Of a DNA stretch of 64,000 nucleotides, positions 62,914 through 64,000 are shown piece by piece; the first letter of the stretch is position 1, and each line of letters starts with the position of its first letter. Under the pieces are notes generated by a model. The model ran no database searches. It was given only the letters and a program-made list of their open reading frames with translations, and had not been told where the DNA came from. The DNA is taken from contig NZ_JBBCOR010000011.1 of NCBI RefSeq assembly GCF_037151175.1, forward strand, positions 58,269-122,268, read 5' to 3'. This stretch comes from Asaia sp003994335 (GTDB taxonomy: Bacteria > Pseudomonadota > Alphaproteobacteria > Acetobacterales > Acetobacteraceae). The translations under genes were made by a program, and so were the position numbers.

Positions 62914-63786
62914 TCATCTCCTGAGGACAGTGACGAACAGAGCGACAATCTGAGACGGGACTTCCTTTCGCGCGGCAGCGACAATTTGACAGCGTAGCCT
63001 CTCGGGTACGGGTACGTAGCAAATATCCCCACTATATGTCTTAGTCACCGACAGGGGCACGATTGCATTACCCAGTCCTGCAGCGACTAATGGAGGGATG
63101 CATGTGACATCCGGTGCTATAGGTCGAATGACGGGACTTGTTCCCGCGGATACAGTGTGCTCGATTATTGAGTCATATAGCCCACCGCTAAATTCCCTTG
63201 GAAATATAATCAAATCGCTTGTGTATAGATTTTTATAAATATCGGCAGGCAGGCTCTGATGTGGTTTTGGAAGATGGATAACAGCAAGCATGTCCTCCTC
63301 ATATATATCGTATGAAACGAGACCTTTGTTCGATATGGGCCCCCACAGCAGGACTATATCGAGATCGTGACCTATAAGCCTCTCCGTCAGTTCCTCAGAC
63401 GTCCCACATATTAGCTCGAAGCGTATATCAGATTTCATCTCCTTGATTCGCTTTATGCCAGACACGATCGCCCCAACAGCAAGAACCCCGGCGACAAAGC
63501 CGATCTTTATAACTCCTTCGTGTGATCTCTTCAGGGTTTTAATATAGTTAAATAGGTTGTCCCGCTCACGGACGAGAGGGATGACCTTCTGAAGAAATAG
63601 TCCGCCAATTTCTGTTAGTTCTGTTCCTCTCCTCGATCTTGTGAAAAGTTTTACTCCAAGCTCCTCTTCTATTGACGATATTTGTCTACTCAGTGGTGGT
63701 TGTTCCATGTGTAGATATTTGGCGGCATCCGTTATACTGCCTTGCTCTGCCACAGCCATAAACATACGCAGGCGGCGAAGATCCAT
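62914..63786 (-). CDS. LysR-family regulator with AT-rich sequence
   Basis: 290 residues. DLRRLRMFMAVAEQGSITDAAKYLHMEQPPLSRQISSIEEELG is the HTH, of the 'QPPLSRQI' group seen in BenM/CatM and HcaR-like regulators. The effector domain (EGVIKIGFVAGVLAVGAI on) is complete. Base and codon use is plainly A/T-richer than in all genes to the left, a sign of transfer, and an IS remnant abuts its 3' end. Possible target: the gene starting at 63904. Confidence 0.87.
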   Translation of the reverse strand: MDLRRLRMFMAVAEQGSITDAAKYLHMEQPPLSRQISSIEEELGVKLFTRSRRGTELTEIGGLFLQKVIPLVRERDNLFNYIKTLKRSHEGVIKIGFVAGVLAVGAIVSGIKRIKEMKSDIRFELICGTSEELTERLIGHDLDIVLLWGPISNKGLVSYDIYEEDMLAVIHLPKPHQSLPADIYKNLYTSDLIIFPREFSGGLYDSIIEHTVSAGTSPVIRPIAPDVTCIPPLVAAGLGNAIVPLSVTKTYSGDICYVPVPERLRCQIVAAARKEVPSQIVALFVTVLRR

Positions 63787-63903
63787 ACCGACCTCGTATG
63801 GAGAAAGTTAGAAACGGTATATTACAAACACCAAAAGGCTCCGCATCATAGGCACAAAATAACGCTTGTTCGTTATTAACCGTCAATGCAAGGAGCTGGT
63901 CGC

Positions 63904-64000
63904 ATGGCGATCGTAACGATAGTTGGTACGTCTGGCATGACTGTGCAGGTCACCGTTGAAGGTGCCCGGATGCAGACTCTTGCCTCGAGTTATGCACAGC
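63904..64000 (+). CDS. Start of an unidentified gene, cut by the window end
   Basis: An ATG at 63904 preceded by AAGGAG at a good distance opens a frame to the edge: MAIVTIVGTSGMTVQVTVEG, then ARMQTLASSYAQ. The Val/Thr/Gly-rich beta pattern recalls the N-termini of secreted adhesin-like or Hint-linked proteins of acetic acid bacteria, but 32 residues do not allow an assignment. It is divergent from the AT-rich LysR, 117 bp away. Confidence 0.5.
   Translation, partial: MAIVTIVGTSGMTVQVTVEGARMQTLASSYAQ

Noticed and set aside
1..64000. CRISPR arrays, tRNA and rRNA genes
   Set aside because: No regularly spaced repeats and no tRNA- or rRNA-like sequence was noticed on either strand.

Overview
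The window looks like chromosome of an acetic acid bacterium (Acetobacteraceae, Alphaproteobacteria). The evidence is moderately high GC, a three-subunit periplasmic FAD-sugar/polyol dehydrogenase (small subunit, GMC flavoprotein, tri-haem cytochrome c), a Hint-domain protein of the type common in that family, and the style of the central-metabolism genes. A full sdhCDAB operon argues against Gluconobacter proper and fits Asaia/Kozakia/Acetobacter-like genera. The genus is inference. No rRNA, tRNA or CRISPR array was seen.

Layout. 1-1.0 kb: exported tyrosine phosphatase, cut by the window edge. 1.5-12.1 kb: sugar/polyol block with two LacI-type regulators, the dehydrogenase complex, an inosose dehydratase (iolE) and three Gfo/Idh/MocA oxidoreductases including an iolG-like one; iolB, iolC and iolD are absent. 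12.2-20.0 kb: small redox block (carboxymuconolactone-decarboxylase-like protein, two SDR-type enzymes, LysR, cupin, aldo/keto reductase, HxlR) around a TonB-dependent receptor. 20.0-24.9 kb: DUF1501/DUF1800 pair, gmk, MFS carrier. 25.0-36.0 kb: sdhCDAB, zapE, M3 peptidase, yigZ, a membrane protein and radA. 36.2-44.2 kb: mlaE-mlaF, then a phage-shock (Psp) locus. 44.6-55.0 kb: ugd, a secreted hypothetical, Bcr/CflA MFS, and a LacI/shikimate-dehydrogenase/sugar-porter group with a perfect 20-bp operator, then a secreted cupin, a hydrolase and xylB. 55.4-59.4 kb: sucB-lpd, a textbook terminator and class C beta-lactamase. 59.5-64.0 kb: a more mobile, AT-richer end with a Hint protein, ArgP-like LysR, a wrecked IS630 transposase, an AT-rich LysR and the start of another gene.

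The most interesting system is the Psp locus at 37.9-44.2 kb. pspF is divergent from a five-gene operon, pspA-pspB followed by three exported beta-repeat proteins of the GIN/DUF2807 ('toastrack-like') type, with 4-nt start/stop overlaps. No pspC is present. Two of the three have one membrane helix and a C-terminal tail that resembles the PspB coil, which suggests a periplasmic sensor joined to a PspB-like cytoplasmic contact. A second theme is candidate operators: long palindromes sit beside several local regulator genes (LacI at 2.6, 7.7 and 50.9 kb; HxlR at 18.85 kb).
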